The notes: generated by a model from the letters alone, not told the origin. A stretch of 54,001 nucleotides of DNA from Actinomycetes bacterium (GCA_023416315.1 JAEZIA010000016.1:1-54001), one strand, 5' to 3'; positions 22,752 through 32,662 are shown, counted from the stretch's first letter. Translations and numbers: made by a program.

Positions 22752-24271
22752 CCGTCGTCTCCTGTACTGCTCGAATTCTTGACGTCGTATTTCACGCCGT
22801 CAGGACCGGTCAACTCCCCGCTGGAGGGGCTGTAGACGGCCGTATTGCTTGCCGCCGGAGTGTACGTGCAGGGGTTCGGTTGTTGGCCGTTGCACTGCAC
22901 GGTGCCAGTCCCGGGGGGACTGAGGTCGTCACTGATCGGCGGGGTGGGGCCCGGCAGCAGATCGGCCGGCAACGGGTTCATCCCGTTGTTGATCGTCGGT
23001 GCCGGTATCACGGTACCGGGGTTCACCGGCTGATCGCACCGAGCACCGGGCGCCGGGCAGTTCAGCACCTGGTTGGGGTCGCCGTACCAGGGGTTGTTGC
23101 CCAGCGGGGTGTAGGGCTCGGTGCTGCGGCACTCCATCGGGGTGGCGGCCCGCTTACCCGGCACGTCGACGCAGGGGAAGTTACGCGCACCGCGGACCAC
23201 GTTGGACGGGGTGTCCTTCGGGATCTTGCAGTACAGCCCGCTCTCCACCGGCATCGGCCGGGTGTCGGCCGGCGCCCGCCACTGGCTGGCCGGCAGGAAG
23301 CCGGTCAGACACGGCGGCGGCTGGTTGATGGTCAGACCGAAGTCCAGCGCGGCCTGGCGTGGGTACGGCGCCGACACCGTCTGGGCGACGGCCGCGCCCT
23401 GCGGAAGCAACACCAGCGACTGCTCAACGCCCTTGTGATAGCGCTTGAGCATGTCCAGCACGATTTCGAGGTTGGCCAGCGTCTGCGGCAGCGCCTCGCG
23501 CACGTCACTGAACACCGCGTTCACCGCATCGGCGGTGGGTGCGGCCTGGCTGAGCCCGCTGCGCAGCGCCTGATCCTGCGCCGCGGTCTGCGAGGTGATG
23601 GTGTTCAGGTTGGCCGCCCACCGCTGGATCGCGTCCGAGGAGTTCACCTGGCTGTCGATGACCGGCGCCGAATTCTGGATGATGTCGTTGACGTCGGCGA
23701 TGTTCGTCTTGAAATCGGTCACGATCGCCTGGGTGCCGTCGACCAACCGTTGCAGCGCCGGGCCCAGACCGCCCACCGCCTGCGCCGTCTCGTTCAGCAG
23801 CACCGGGATCTTGTCGGCGGGTAGCGCCGCGAGCCCCTTGTTGGCGGCGTCCAGGGCCGGGCCGATCTCCTCGGGCACCGTCGACTTCGTGATCGTCTGC
23901 CCGGGCGCGAAGTACTGACCGGGATTGCCGTCGGACACCAGATCGAGGTACTGCTCGCCGACCGCCGACACCGAGTGGACGTTGGCGGTGGAGTCCAGCG
24001 GAATCTTGAACTTGTCGCTGATGCTCATCGTCGCCCGGACACCGGTCTCGGTGGGCTGGACATCGGTGACCTTGCCGATCGTGATGCCCCGGTAGGTGAC
24101 GTTCGCCGTCCGGTACAGGCCGCCCGAGGACGGCAGGTCCGCCTTGAGCTCGTACTGACCGATGCCGGCCAGCGTGGGCAGGCGCAGGAAGTACCAGCCC
24201 AGCACCAGCAGGGCGATCACGGTCAGCACGCCGAACACGACGAGCTGCGTCTTGATGAAGCGGGTCAACAT
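22721..24271 (-). CDS. mce1F: Mce-family protein Mce1F
   Basis: A 516-aa MCE protein: N-terminal membrane anchor (about residues 6-30), MCE domain (about 38-118, QYELKADLPSSGGLYRTANV and YRGITIGKVTDV), a long helical region (about 130-300) and a Pro/Gly/Asn-rich C-terminal tail with several cysteines (about 330-516). In the known Mce1 complex six MCE subunits make a tunnel that guides fatty acids to the YrbE permease. ATG at 24271, 14 nt after mce1E. Sixth position in the gene order fixes the F assignment. Confidence 0.93.
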   Translation of the reverse strand: MLTRFIKTQLVVFGVLTVIALLVLGWYFLRLPTLAGIGQYELKADLPSSGGLYRTANVTYRGITIGKVTDVQPTETGVRATMSISDKFKIPLDSTANVHSVSAVGEQYLDLVSDGNPGQYFAPGQTITKSTVPEEIGPALDAANKGLAALPADKIPVLLNETAQAVGGLGPALQRLVDGTQAIVTDFKTNIADVNDIIQNSAPVIDSQVNSSDAIQRWAANLNTITSQTAAQDQALRSGLSQAAPTADAVNAVFSDVREALPQTLANLEIVLDMLKRYHKGVEQSLVLLPQGAAVAQTVSAPYPRQAALDFGLTINQPPPCLTGFLPASQWRAPADTRPMPVESGLYCKIPKDTPSNVVRGARNFPCVDVPGKRAATPMECRSTEPYTPLGNNPWYGDPNQVLNCPAPGARCDQPVNPGTVIPAPTINNGMNPLPADLLPGPTPPISDDLSPPGTGTVQCNGQQPNPCTYTPAASNTAVYSPSSGELTGPDGVKYDVKNSSSTGDDGWKEMLAPAG

Positions 24272-24285
24272 CTAGCCGTCACCCC

Positions 24286-25443
24286 TCACTCGCCGCGCTC
24301 GACAAAGGGTCCGCCACCGTCGGTCATGTTCGGGTGAGGTGTGAACCGGACGTCCGGGATCATCGTCTGCGGATCGCGGCCCCAGGCCTGCTCGAGCGCA
24401 CGCAGCATTCCGGAGACACCGGTACCGGTGAGGAATGCGTTGTCGAGCGAGCTCAACGTGAGGTCGAAGGTCGCGGACGTGTTGATGTAGTCGCCACGGA
24501 TCACCTTCGGGATGTTGTCGATCGGGTACGGGGCCGTGATGACCAGCTTCAGCGAGTCGATCAAGTACGGCGCCGCCCTGCCGAGCTGCTTCAGCGGCCG
24601 CTGCAGCAGCGCCAGGTTGGTGTCGAAGTCGGCGCGCGACTGCGACAACGTCTGGTCGGTGATCCGGCTGAACCGGCCGAGCGCCTCGACGGCACCGGTG
24701 AACCGATCCCTGGAGTCCGCGAAATACTTGATCAGCGGCGGGATTTCGGTCAGCACCCGGTCCAGCGTGTTGTTGCGCGCGGCCACGATCGTCAGCAGCT
24801 CGTTGGTCTTGTCGATGGCCCGGGTGAGGTCATCGCGCTGCTGGTTGAGCTGATCGGTGAACGTATCGAGCTTGCCGAGGAAGTCGCGGATCTGCTCGGC
24901 ATTGCCGTCCAGAATGTTGGCGACCTCGGTCTGGATGACCTCCAGGTTCGAGATGCCGCCGCCGCGCAGCACGGTGGCGATGCTGGCCAGCGTGCGTTCG
25001 GTGGTCGGGAAGGACTGCGAGTTCTTCAGCGGGATCGTCGCTCCGTTGCGCAGCGGCTCCGACGACGGATCCGCAGGCGGATCCAACTCGACGTGCTGGG
25101 TGCCCAGGAGGCTGGTCTGCCCGATCCGCGCAATCGCGTTGGCGGGCAACTTGACTCCGGGCTCGAGGTCGAGCGTCAGCGTCGGGATCCAGTTCCTCAG
25201 GTCGATGGCACGCACCGAACCGACGAAGACGTCGGCCACCCGAACCCGGCTGTTGACGTTGAGCGCCAACGTATCCGGCATCTGGACGTAGATCGTCATC
25301 TTGTCCTTGCCGCTGCCGGGACCACCCGGCATCGGGACGTTGGCGATACCGCGCCAACCGCACGACGTCAGCACCAACGCCGTCATCAGCAACACGAACC
25401 CACGCCAGCCGAACCGGCGGGCGGTGCTCAGGGCCGCGCTCAC
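24286..25443 (-). CDS. mce1E: Mce-family lipoprotein Mce1E (LprK)
   Basis: A 385-aa MCE protein with a lipobox instead of a plain anchor: VLTSC with the lipidated cysteine at residue 28. MCE domain about 45-125 (DKMTIYVQMPDTLALNVNSRVRVADVFVGSV is its start), then a long helical part. The E position of mce operons is always a lipoprotein, which agrees. GTG at 25443 overlaps the mce1D stop as GTGA. It is shorter than the neighbouring subunits and lacks a Pro-rich tail, as in other Mce1E proteins. Confidence 0.93.
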   Translation of the reverse strand: MSAALSTARRFGWRGFVLLMTALVLTSCGWRGIANVPMPGGPGSGKDKMTIYVQMPDTLALNVNSRVRVADVFVGSVRAIDLRNWIPTLTLDLEPGVKLPANAIARIGQTSLLGTQHVELDPPADPSSEPLRNGATIPLKNSQSFPTTERTLASIATVLRGGGISNLEVIQTEVANILDGNAEQIRDFLGKLDTFTDQLNQQRDDLTRAIDKTNELLTIVAARNNTLDRVLTEIPPLIKYFADSRDRFTGAVEALGRFSRITDQTLSQSRADFDTNLALLQRPLKQLGRAAPYLIDSLKLVITAPYPIDNIPKVIRGDYINTSATFDLTLSSLDNAFLTGTGVSGMLRALEQAWGRDPQTMIPDVRFTPHPNMTDGGGPFVERGE

Positions 25444-27074
25444 TGTCCGGCTCCCATCTCAGCGGGCAGCGGCGGACCCGCGGGGGCGGGGGCGGCCGGT
25501 GCCGGTGCGGCGGGCGGCGGTGCCCCGCCGTTGATCTGCTGCGACACCGGCAGCGGACCCGGGATCACGTTCGGCCCCGGCGGTGGCGGCGGGATCGCGC
25601 CCGGATACCACGGCGGCGGCAGCGGGTTGAGCTGGTCATAGGAGTTCGACGGTGCGCCACCACGCGGGCCGCCCGGCGGGTAGCTGACCGGATCGGGTCC
25701 GCCCATCAGCGCGGCCAGCGAGTCGGGGGTCAGCATGTTGGCGGTGAACGCCTGCACGTCGACACCCTGCATGCCGGGGGCCACGATCCAGCCCTGCTCG
25801 TGGTTGCCGTGCGAGAACAACGTGTCCCGCGACCAGATGCCGGGCACGGTCGTGTCCTTGTACCCCGGCGGCGGCCGCAGCCGCTCCTCGGAGTAGGCGA
25901 CGTACTTCGGCAGGATCTCGGCCGTCGAGAACTGGTTGACACCGAACGGCGGGAAGTTGAACTTGATCGCATCCATGATCGGCGCCAGATACTGCGCGCA
26001 CATCTCCGCCGAATCCTGGTAGCCGAGCCGGCTGCCGGACTGGATCGCCGAGCAGATGAACTGCAACGGGTTGGCGAAGCTGGCGACGGTCGGAATGGCC
26101 ACCAGCGCACCATGTGTCGGGTGGTAGATGTTCTGCAGGTTCGCGGCCAGGTTCGGGTAGACGTGCAACACCGTCTCCAGGCCGTTGCGGGACTCGGGCT
26201 GCAGGACCTGGGTGGTGACCTCGGACAGGTTGTTGATGTCCTTGCTCAGCACCGAGCCGTTGTCGTTGACGAACTTGCGCGCGGTGGTGAGCAGGGTGTC
26301 GATGTCCTTGACCGCCCTGGCCACTTCCTGATCGGAGTTGGCGAACGAGTTCGTGAACGTGGCGAGGTCGTTGTTGAGCGCGACCAGCTGCTGATCGCTC
26401 TTGCTGAGCGCGTTGACGAACAACGCCAGGCTCTTGAGGACGGCGAAGAAGTCGCCGCGGCCCTCGTTGAGCGCGCTCACCGCGTCCGAAAGCGCTTTGA
26501 ACGTGGTGTTGATCTGTTGGCCCTTGCCTTCGAGGCCGTTGGCGAAGGACTCCAGGACGTCACCGAACGGGCCCTTGGGCTGCTCGGGTGTCGGTCCGAG
26601 TTTGGTGACGATGTCGGAGATCTGGTTGCGCAGGTCGTCCCACTCCACCGGCACCTGGGTGCGCTCGATCGGGATCACCGCGTTGTCGGCCATCACCGGG
26701 CCGCCGTTGTAGGGCGGCGCCAGCTGGATCACGCGGGAGGCGACCAGGCTCGGGTTGAGGATCGTCGCGGTGGCGTCGGCGGGCACCTTGTACTTGTTCT
26801 GGTAGTTGAAGGTGACCTTCATCTTGTCGCCGGCCGGTTCGATCTTCTCGATCTTGCCGACCTGCACACCCATGATCTGCACGCGGTCACCGGGATAGAG
26901 CGCCAGAGCCTCCGGGAAGTAGGCGACCACGGTGTTGGTGGTCAGCTTCTTGTACAGCTGGTAGCCGACCAGAGCCGCGACGAGCGCGACGATGACCACG
27001 AGGGTGCCGACGATGACGGAGGTCCGAGACATCTTGGGCACGCCCAGATTTCGGATGTTGAACACGGTCGACAT
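25440..27074 (-). CDS. mce1D: Mce-family protein Mce1D
   Basis: A 544-aa MCE protein: membrane helix about residues 18-42 (TSVIVGTLVVIVALVAALVG), MCE domain about 47-125 (VVAYFPEALALYPGDRVQIM, GVQVGKIEKIEP), helical stalk about 150-330, then a tail that becomes strongly proline- and glycine-rich after about 460. ATG at 27074 directly abuts the TAA of mce1C. An in-frame Met at residue 15 (MSRTSV) could be an alternative start, but the first ATG sits where coupling predicts. Confidence 0.92.
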   Translation of the reverse strand: MSTVFNIRNLGVPKMSRTSVIVGTLVVIVALVAALVGYQLYKKLTTNTVVAYFPEALALYPGDRVQIMGVQVGKIEKIEPAGDKMKVTFNYQNKYKVPADATATILNPSLVASRVIQLAPPYNGGPVMADNAVIPIERTQVPVEWDDLRNQISDIVTKLGPTPEQPKGPFGDVLESFANGLEGKGQQINTTFKALSDAVSALNEGRGDFFAVLKSLALFVNALSKSDQQLVALNNDLATFTNSFANSDQEVARAVKDIDTLLTTARKFVNDNGSVLSKDINNLSEVTTQVLQPESRNGLETVLHVYPNLAANLQNIYHPTHGALVAIPTVASFANPLQFICSAIQSGSRLGYQDSAEMCAQYLAPIMDAIKFNFPPFGVNQFSTAEILPKYVAYSEERLRPPPGYKDTTVPGIWSRDTLFSHGNHEQGWIVAPGMQGVDVQAFTANMLTPDSLAALMGGPDPVSYPPGGPRGGAPSNSYDQLNPLPPPWYPGAIPPPPPGPNVIPGPLPVSQQINGGAPPPAAPAPAAPAPAGPPLPAEMGAGQ

Positions 27075-28622
27075 TTAGGCTCCCCCTCCCTGATCGACGG
27101 GCGCCAGGTCGCCGACCGGCGGCACCTGCGGACCCGGTCCCGGCGGCGGGATCGGCCCAATGAGCGCGTTCGGCGGCGGAGCGATGCCGGGGATGTCGGT
27201 GGCCGGTCCCGGTGTCGGCTCGACCGGCACGGTCCGCGCCCCGGGCGGGCCGGGCGCCAGCGGCGGAGCGGGCACACCCTGGATCGCCGGCGAAAGTTCG
27301 CCGGGGAAGGCCGCACTCGGGACACCCGGGCGATAGCCCGCGTCCGGGTTGGGTGCCGAAATCGGCACGTCTGCCGGCGGGTAACCGGGTCCCCCGAATG
27401 GCCCCTGGCTCAGCGCGGCACACGGCAACGGGTTACCGGTTGTCGGAATGCCGTCCGGCGGCGGAGTGTACGAGCACGGCGAGCCGGGGCCGACCGCGGG
27501 ACCCGGATGGTCCGGCGTGCCTTCCAGCGGCGTCGGGGCCGGCGGCGGGGCACCGTTGGGCTGACGCTGGCCGTTGGGATCCGGGAACCGGAAGGCCGGC
27601 AGACCGGCGTTGCGCCAGAACTCCTCGGGGTCGATGCCGCGCTTCTTGAACGCGGCGTCCACCCACGGCTGCAGGATCTGGTAGGGCAACAGGTTGACCA
27701 CCAGCACCTTGAAGTACGGGCCCGACCCGATGGCCTCGGCCAGGGCGCCCATGAACTTCGAGGCGGTGATCAGCACGTCGGACAAATCGGTCTTGTGCTT
27801 GACGAGCACATCGCTGATCGTCTTCAGCTGTTCCAGAACGTGATTCAGGTTCGGGTTGTCGTTGACGAACCCGGTGAACTGCTCGGAGAGCTGAGAAACG
27901 TTGGCCAGCAGGTAGTCGATCTCGGAGCTGCGCTCGTTGACCGCGGCCAGCAGCGTCTGGGCGTTGACCGCCAGCTTGTTGATCTGCTCGCTGCGATTGC
28001 CCAGCACCGCGGCCACCTTGTTGGCGTTGGCCAGCAACTGCTTGAACTGCTCGTCACGCTTGCCGATGGTGTCGGAGAACCGGGCCACCCCGTCCAGTGC
28101 CGCGCTCAGGTGCGGGTAGGTCTGATCGACGGTCTCGGACAACACATTCAGCGAACGCTTGACGGTGTCGATATCCCAGCCCGCGGCGGCCTTCGTGACA
28201 TCGAAGACGGCGTCGTAGATCTGGTAGGGCGTGGTGGTCTGGCCGACCGGCAGCACCGCACTCGCCTGCAGCTTGTCCTTACCGCGCGGCTCGATCTCGA
28301 GCACCCGCTTGCCCAGGATGGTTTCGGTGCGGATCGCGACGCGGCTCTCGGTGCCGATCTGCCGCGGGCCCAGGTTGAAACCGACCAGCACGTGGTTGCC
28401 GTCGATCTTCAACGACTTCACTTCGCCGACATCCATTCCGGCGATGCGCACCTTGTCGCCCGGGTTGAGCCCGGCGCTATCGGTGAACTGGCCGTAGTAG
28501 GTCGGCTGGGCGAACAACTGCGGGATTCCGGAGAAGCTCTGCCCCACCGCGACGACAAGCAGCAGGATCACGATGCCGGCCAGGCCGTTCTTGATCCGGT
28601 TGGGAGTCTCTAGCGTCCTCAT
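27075..28622 (-). CDS. mce1C: Mce-family protein Mce1C
   Basis: A 515-aa MCE protein: membrane helix about residues 10-32 (IKNGLAGIVILLLVVAVGQS), MCE domain about 40-120 (YYGQFTDSAGLNPGDKVRIAG), helical stalk about 130-330 and an extremely Pro/Gly-rich C-terminal 150 residues, typical for Mce1C. ATG at 28622 overlaps the mce1B stop as ATGA and was preferred over an ATG a few codons upstream for that reason. Mce1 subunits are non-redundant parts of the fatty-acid channel. Confidence 0.92.
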   Translation of the reverse strand: MRTLETPNRIKNGLAGIVILLLVVAVGQSFSGIPQLFAQPTYYGQFTDSAGLNPGDKVRIAGMDVGEVKSLKIDGNHVLVGFNLGPRQIGTESRVAIRTETILGKRVLEIEPRGKDKLQASAVLPVGQTTTPYQIYDAVFDVTKAAAGWDIDTVKRSLNVLSETVDQTYPHLSAALDGVARFSDTIGKRDEQFKQLLANANKVAAVLGNRSEQINKLAVNAQTLLAAVNERSSEIDYLLANVSQLSEQFTGFVNDNPNLNHVLEQLKTISDVLVKHKTDLSDVLITASKFMGALAEAIGSGPYFKVLVVNLLPYQILQPWVDAAFKKRGIDPEEFWRNAGLPAFRFPDPNGQRQPNGAPPPAPTPLEGTPDHPGPAVGPGSPCSYTPPPDGIPTTGNPLPCAALSQGPFGGPGYPPADVPISAPNPDAGYRPGVPSAAFPGELSPAIQGVPAPPLAPGPPGARTVPVEPTPGPATDIPGIAPPPNALIGPIPPPGPGPQVPPVGDLAPVDQGGGA

Positions 28623-29659
28623 TGCGGCGTGCACCTACCCGTGGGCTGCTGAGTGATCTTCACGGTGCGGACCGGGCCACCGGGTTGCAAGCCGTTGAGC
28701 TTGAGGTTGATGTCACACAGATAGAAGTTGAAGAAGTCGCCGTAGATACCGCCGGCGCGGCCGATCATCTTGACCGCGGCGGGCAGCTTGGTCAGCAGGT
28801 CGTCGAGCCGGTCCTGGCCGTCGGCCAGCGGCTGCTGGATGGTCTCCAACTTGGCGATGGTGTCCTTCAACTGCGGGCGGTCGTCGGCGAGCAGGTCACC
28901 CAGAGTGCCTGCCGCACTGCTGATATCGGCCGTCGACTGCGCGAGCGGGTCGGCGCGGTTCCGCAACCCGGTGATCAGCACCTCGAAGTTGTTGACGGTC
29001 TGGTCGAAGTCCTTCTCATGCTTGACGGTGGTGTCCAGGACCGTGTTCAGGTTCGTGATCACCTCGCCGATCGCCTGGTCGCGGTCGGCCAGCGCGGAGG
29101 TCAGTTGGGCGGTCTGGTCCAGAATGTCGTTGATCGTGCCGCCCTGCCCCTGGAACACGGTGATCAGCGACGAGGCGATGGTGTTGACCTTCTGCGGGTC
29201 CAGCGATTTGAACAGCGGCTTGAAACCGCCGATGAGTGCGTCGAGATCCAGCGCGGGCTGGGTGCGCGACATCGGGATGAAGCCACCGGCGGGCAGAATC
29301 CGGTCGGCGCCCTCGCCGGTGCCCCGGTCGAGGTTGACGTAGCGGTTGCCGATCAGGTCCTGGTACCGGATCTGGGCGGTGGTCGACTGATACAGCGGCA
29401 GCGTCCGGTCGACGTTCAGCGTCACCTGTACTCGATCGCCGTTGCCGATCAGCTTGACGTCGGACACCTTGCCGACCTCGACACCGCCCGCGCGGACGAA
29501 CTGGCCGTCACGCAAACCACTGGCATTGCTGAATTCGGCTGTGTACGCGGTGGTTCGGTCGAATCGGAATTGGCCGAACACGATGACGATGATCGCCGTG
29601 AAGAGCAGGAGCACCAAGGAGAATGCCCCGAGTTTGATTGCTGTGCCGGTGATTCTCAT
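28619..29659 (-). CDS. mce1B: Mce-family protein Mce1B
   Basis: A 346-aa MCE protein: membrane helix about residues 7-30 (KLGAFSLVLLLFTAIIVIVFG), MCE domain about 38-118 (YTAEFSNASGLRDGQFVRAGGVEVGKV is its start), helical stalk to the end and a short tail with one or two cysteines. ATG at 29659 overlaps the mce1A stop as ATGA; the frame is open further upstream but the overlap decides. Role: subunit of the Mce1 lipid importer in the envelope. Confidence 0.92.
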   Translation of the reverse strand: MRITGTAIKLGAFSLVLLLFTAIIVIVFGQFRFDRTTAYTAEFSNASGLRDGQFVRAGGVEVGKVSDVKLIGNGDRVQVTLNVDRTLPLYQSTTAQIRYQDLIGNRYVNLDRGTGEGADRILPAGGFIPMSRTQPALDLDALIGGFKPLFKSLDPQKVNTIASSLITVFQGQGGTINDILDQTAQLTSALADRDQAIGEVITNLNTVLDTTVKHEKDFDQTVNNFEVLITGLRNRADPLAQSTADISSAAGTLGDLLADDRPQLKDTIAKLETIQQPLADGQDRLDDLLTKLPAAVKMIGRAGGIYGDFFNFYLCDINLKLNGLQPGGPVRTVKITQQPTGRCTPQ

Positions 29660-30867
29660 GGGTTGATCGTGTTCTCCCCGACTTGGCGACCCCACACGTA
29701 CTCGGTGAGCAGGGGCTGACCGAGTTCGAAGTGGTTGTACGGAGCGATGGAAGCGCCATCGTCGACCACCAGGTGCGGCGCGGGCCAGAAGTTGCGGTCG
29801 ATCTTCTGCCAGCAGCCCGGTGCACCGCCGGGACCACCGCGGCCGTTGATCCTGGGCAGGTTGTCCGGATAGACGTACGGGTTGGGGGCGCCGAGGAATT
29901 CGGTGACGGTGTCCAGCGAATAGCCGTTGCCACCGAAGGCGGCCAACGCATCTGGCAGTGCCTCGGCCTCACCCTTGATCTGGCAGTACAGCTGCGGGCT
30001 GTAGGTGTCGAGCAATTGGGCGGTGGGGATCAGGTCGGCCTGGCCGCGCACGTAGTACGGCCCGCCGCGCTCGAAGATGTCGGCACCGGTGTTACCGAAC
30101 CCGGTCGACGCGAGCAGTGCGGCGTCGAGATCCTTCTGCTGCTCGTTGAGCGTGCGGGCGGTGGTGACCGCGTGGTCGAGGAAGTCCCACAGGTCGGGGC
30201 TGGCCTTGGTGTAGACGTCGGCCAGGTTGGACAGCTGTTGAATGTTGCTGCGAATCTGCGGCATCTGCGGGTTGACGTCATCGAGCACGGCATTGCCGTT
30301 GACGATCGACTGGCCGAACTTGGTGCCGAGTCCGTTCAAAGCCTCGGCGGCCGCGCTGAGCGTCAGGTTGAGCTTGACCGGGTCGACCTTCTCCGAGATC
30401 GAGGTGACCGTCTCGAACAACGTGTTGAACTCGGTGGTGACCCCGGAGGTCTTGATTACGTCGGCGCTCGAAATCCGGGTCTTGACTGGATCTTTGGGGC
30501 TAGTGAACGACACGTACTTGTTGCCGAAGACCGTGCTGGCCTTGATCTGCGCATCGACGTTGGCCGGGATGAGCGAGATGTAGCGCGGGTTGACTTCGAG
30601 GGTGAGCTCCGCGACCGACTTGCCGTCGCGGTCGGCGGAGGTCACCTTGGCGACCCGGCCGATCTCCACGCCGTTGTAGGTGACCTTCGAACCGGGGTCC
30701 ATCACCAGGCCGGCACGATCGGAAACCATGGTGAGCGTGGTCTTCTGGGTCAGGTCGCCACGGAACTGGAGGTAGATCAGCGCCACCAGGACGACGGCCA
30801 ACACCAGGAAGATCGCGCCCGCCAGCTTGAGCGGCGGGCGCCTCGACGAGTTCAACGGCTGCGTCAT
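29656..30867 (-). CDS. mce1A: Mce-family protein Mce1A
   Basis: A 403-aa MCE protein: membrane helix about residues 14-36 (LAGAIFLVLAVVLVALIYLQ), MCE domain about 41-120 (TLTMVSDRAGLVMDPGSKV, YNGVEIGRVAKV), helical stalk about 140-260 (ISEKVDPVKLNLTLSAAAEAL), and a tail with two cysteines (LYCQIKG, GCWQKID). In M. tuberculosis this subunit was the first Mce protein described. ATG at 30867 lies 5 nt after the yrbE1B stop. First of six consecutive mce genes. Confidence 0.93.
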   Translation of the reverse strand: MTQPLNSSRRPPLKLAGAIFLVLAVVLVALIYLQFRGDLTQKTTLTMVSDRAGLVMDPGSKVTYNGVEIGRVAKVTSADRDGKSVAELTLEVNPRYISLIPANVDAQIKASTVFGNKYVSFTSPKDPVKTRISSADVIKTSGVTTEFNTLFETVTSISEKVDPVKLNLTLSAAAEALNGLGTKFGQSIVNGNAVLDDVNPQMPQIRSNIQQLSNLADVYTKASPDLWDFLDHAVTTARTLNEQQKDLDAALLASTGFGNTGADIFERGGPYYVRGQADLIPTAQLLDTYSPQLYCQIKGEAEALPDALAAFGGNGYSLDTVTEFLGAPNPYVYPDNLPRINGRGGPGGAPGCWQKIDRNFWPAPHLVVDDGASIAPYNHFELGQPLLTEYVWGRQVGENTINP

Positions 30868-30872
30868 AGGCG

Positions 30873-31742
30873 CTACACCGTCAAGTTGAAGTTCGGGTCG
30901 GTGCCGTACAGCGCCAACGAGGCCAACAGAACCACGGTCGCGACGGCAACCAACGAAGCCCGCATCGAGATCCCCACGGCCTCACCGACGCCCACCGGAC
31001 CGCCGCTGGCGTTATAGCCGAAGTAGCAGTGGTTGATCATCACGAACATCGCGATGATGATCGCGACGACGAACGACCAGAACACGTCATCGGGGCGCAG
31101 GAACGTCCGGAAGTAGTGGTCATAGGTACCGGTCGACTGGCCGTAGAGCGCCGTCGTGGTCAGCTGCGCGGCCAGGAACGACAGCAGCAGCGCCATCGCG
31201 TACAGCGGGATGATCACGACCATGCCGGCCAGGATGCGCGTCGACACCAGATAGCTGATGGACTTGATGCCCATCACCTCGAGAGCGTCGATCTCCTCGC
31301 TGATCCGCATGGCACCCAGCTCGGCGGTGGCGCCTGCGCCGACCGTCGCGGCCAGTGCGTGTCCGGACACCAGCGGCGCGACGACGCGAACGTTCACCAA
31401 CGCCGCGACGAAACCGGTGAAGGCCTCCACACCGATGTTGCCCAGTGACGCGTAGCCCTGGATCGCGATCAGTGAGCCACCGGACAGGGTCACGAAGCCG
31501 ACGATCGCGATGGTGCCGCCGATGACGGCCATCGCGCCGGTGCCCATGCCGATTTCGGCGATCAGCCGCAGCGTCGCGCGGCGGTAGTAGCGCAGCGCGT
31601 GCGGGATCTGGCCGACCGCGGTGACGGTGAACCACGCGACGTCGCCGACCCGATCCATGAACCGGCCGGGGGCGGCCGCCCACTTGCTGGCGGTGGAATA
31701 GGCCCGGGGATACCGGCCACGCAGGACTGTTGCGGTACTCAT
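30873..31742 (-). CDS. yrbE1B: YrbE/MlaE-type permease YrbE1B
   Basis: A 289-aa MlaE-family ABC permease with about five to six membrane segments. The family core is visible: GGTIAIVGFVTLSG, then AATVGAGATAELGAMRISEEIDALEVMGI (positions about 135-165), the conserved coupling region of MlaE proteins. It pairs with YrbE1A to form the permease that takes lipids from the Mce tunnel, energised by the separately encoded ATPase MceG (not in the window). ATG at 31742, one base after the yrbE1A stop (TGAC-ATG). Confidence 0.93.
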   Translation of the reverse strand: MSTATVLRGRYPRAYSTASKWAAAPGRFMDRVGDVAWFTVTAVGQIPHALRYYRRATLRLIAEIGMGTGAMAVIGGTIAIVGFVTLSGGSLIAIQGYASLGNIGVEAFTGFVAALVNVRVVAPLVSGHALAATVGAGATAELGAMRISEEIDALEVMGIKSISYLVSTRILAGMVVIIPLYAMALLLSFLAAQLTTTALYGQSTGTYDHYFRTFLRPDDVFWSFVVAIIIAMFVMINHCYFGYNASGGPVGVGEAVGISMRASLVAVATVVLLASLALYGTDPNFNLTV

Positions 31743-31743
31743 G

Positions 31744-32556
31744 TCAGTGCCCCGTTCCGAAGCGGACGCCAATCGTCGTCAGGACGACGTTGACGGCGAA
31801 CAAAGCAACCACGGAAAGCACCAGCGTTTCGTTCACCGCCGTACCGAGACCCTTCGAGCCACCGGACACCGTCAGGCCGCGGTAGCAGCCGACCAGCCCG
31901 GCGATCAGTCCGAAGGTCAGCGCCTTGACGATCGAGATGATGACCTCGGGCAGGCCGGTGATGAGTGTGAGGGTCGAGACGTAGGCGCCTGCGGAGATGT
32001 TCTGCATGTACACGCCGAAGATGAATCCGCCGACCAGGCCGACGGCGATGACCGCGCCGTTGAGCAACACCGCGACGAACGTCGATGCGACCACGCGGGG
32101 CAGGACCAGACGGTGGATCGGATCGATTCCGAGGACCTCGAGCGCGTCGATCTCCTCACGAATGGTGCGCGCGCCGAGGTCGGCGCAGATGGCCGTCGAT
32201 CCGGCGCCGGCGACCACCAGCACGGTCACGATCGGACCGAGCTGGGTCACCGCGGCCAGCGCGGCACCGGCACCGGAAACGTCCGCGGCGCCGAACTCCA
32301 CCAACAGGATGTTGATGGTGAAGATGATCAGGATCGTGTTCGGAACCGCGACGGCAATCGTCGGCAGGAACGTGACGCGGAACTGAAACCAGCCCTGGAG
32401 GATGAACTCTCGCCACTCGAACGGCCACTTCGTGGTGGCCTTCGCGGTGAGCACGCACATGCGGAAGAAGCCACCGATGGCGGTCAGCGCGGGGCGCGCC
32501 TTGTCCTGGAGGTAGCCACCGACGCCAGTGGTCGTCGCCGTCACCGGATCACCCAC
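31744..32556 (-). CDS. yrbE1A: YrbE/MlaE-type permease YrbE1A
   Basis: A 270-aa MlaE-family permease: five or so membrane helices, with the conserved AGAGSTAICADLGARTIREEIDALEVLGIDP (about residues 117-147, read in parts) matching YrbE1B's motif. The start is GTG at 32556 or GTG at 32544; no clear ribosome binding site decides. It follows fadD5 after 218 bp, the only large gap in the operon, which contains a perfect palindrome and may hold a second promoter. Confidence 0.92.
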   Translation of the reverse strand: MGDPVTATTTGVGGYLQDKARPALTAIGGFFRMCVLTAKATTKWPFEWREFILQGWFQFRVTFLPTIAVAVPNTILIIFTINILLVEFGAADVSGAGAALAAVTQLGPIVTVLVVAGAGSTAICADLGARTIREEIDALEVLGIDPIHRLVLPRVVASTFVAVLLNGAVIAVGLVGGFIFGVYMQNISAGAYVSTLTLITGLPEVIISIVKALTFGLIAGLVGCYRGLTVSGGSKGLGTAVNETLVLSVVALFAVNVVLTTIGVRFGTGH

Positions 32557-32647
32557 ATGACGGGACCGCGTCGGTCGCGCCGTGGCGGCAGTCCGACTGG
32601 CACATGCCCTCCTTGCCCCCGTCCGCAGTGAGTGGTTGTCGTCTCCC

Positions 32648-32662
32648 TACTACTGAGTAGTA
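32648..32662. promoter_or_regulatory. Palindrome in the fadD5-yrbE1A gap
   Basis: TACTAC-TGA-GTAGTA, perfect 6-bp arms, lies 92 bp upstream of the yrbE1A start within the 218-bp gap 32557-32774. A related CTACTC occurs near 32740. It may be an operator for an internal promoter driving yrbE1A onward; from memory, a promoter has been reported in the same gap in M. tuberculosis. Nothing else is seen in the gap. Confidence 0.4.

Noticed and set aside
25800..28613. A very long open frame (over 900 codons) on the plus strand across mce1C and mce1D
   Set aside because: It is antisense to two clear MCE genes with membrane anchors, MCE domains and coupled junctions; long antisense frames are expected in GC-rich DNA with codon bias. 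Its translation is Arg/Gly/Val/Asp-rich without domains.
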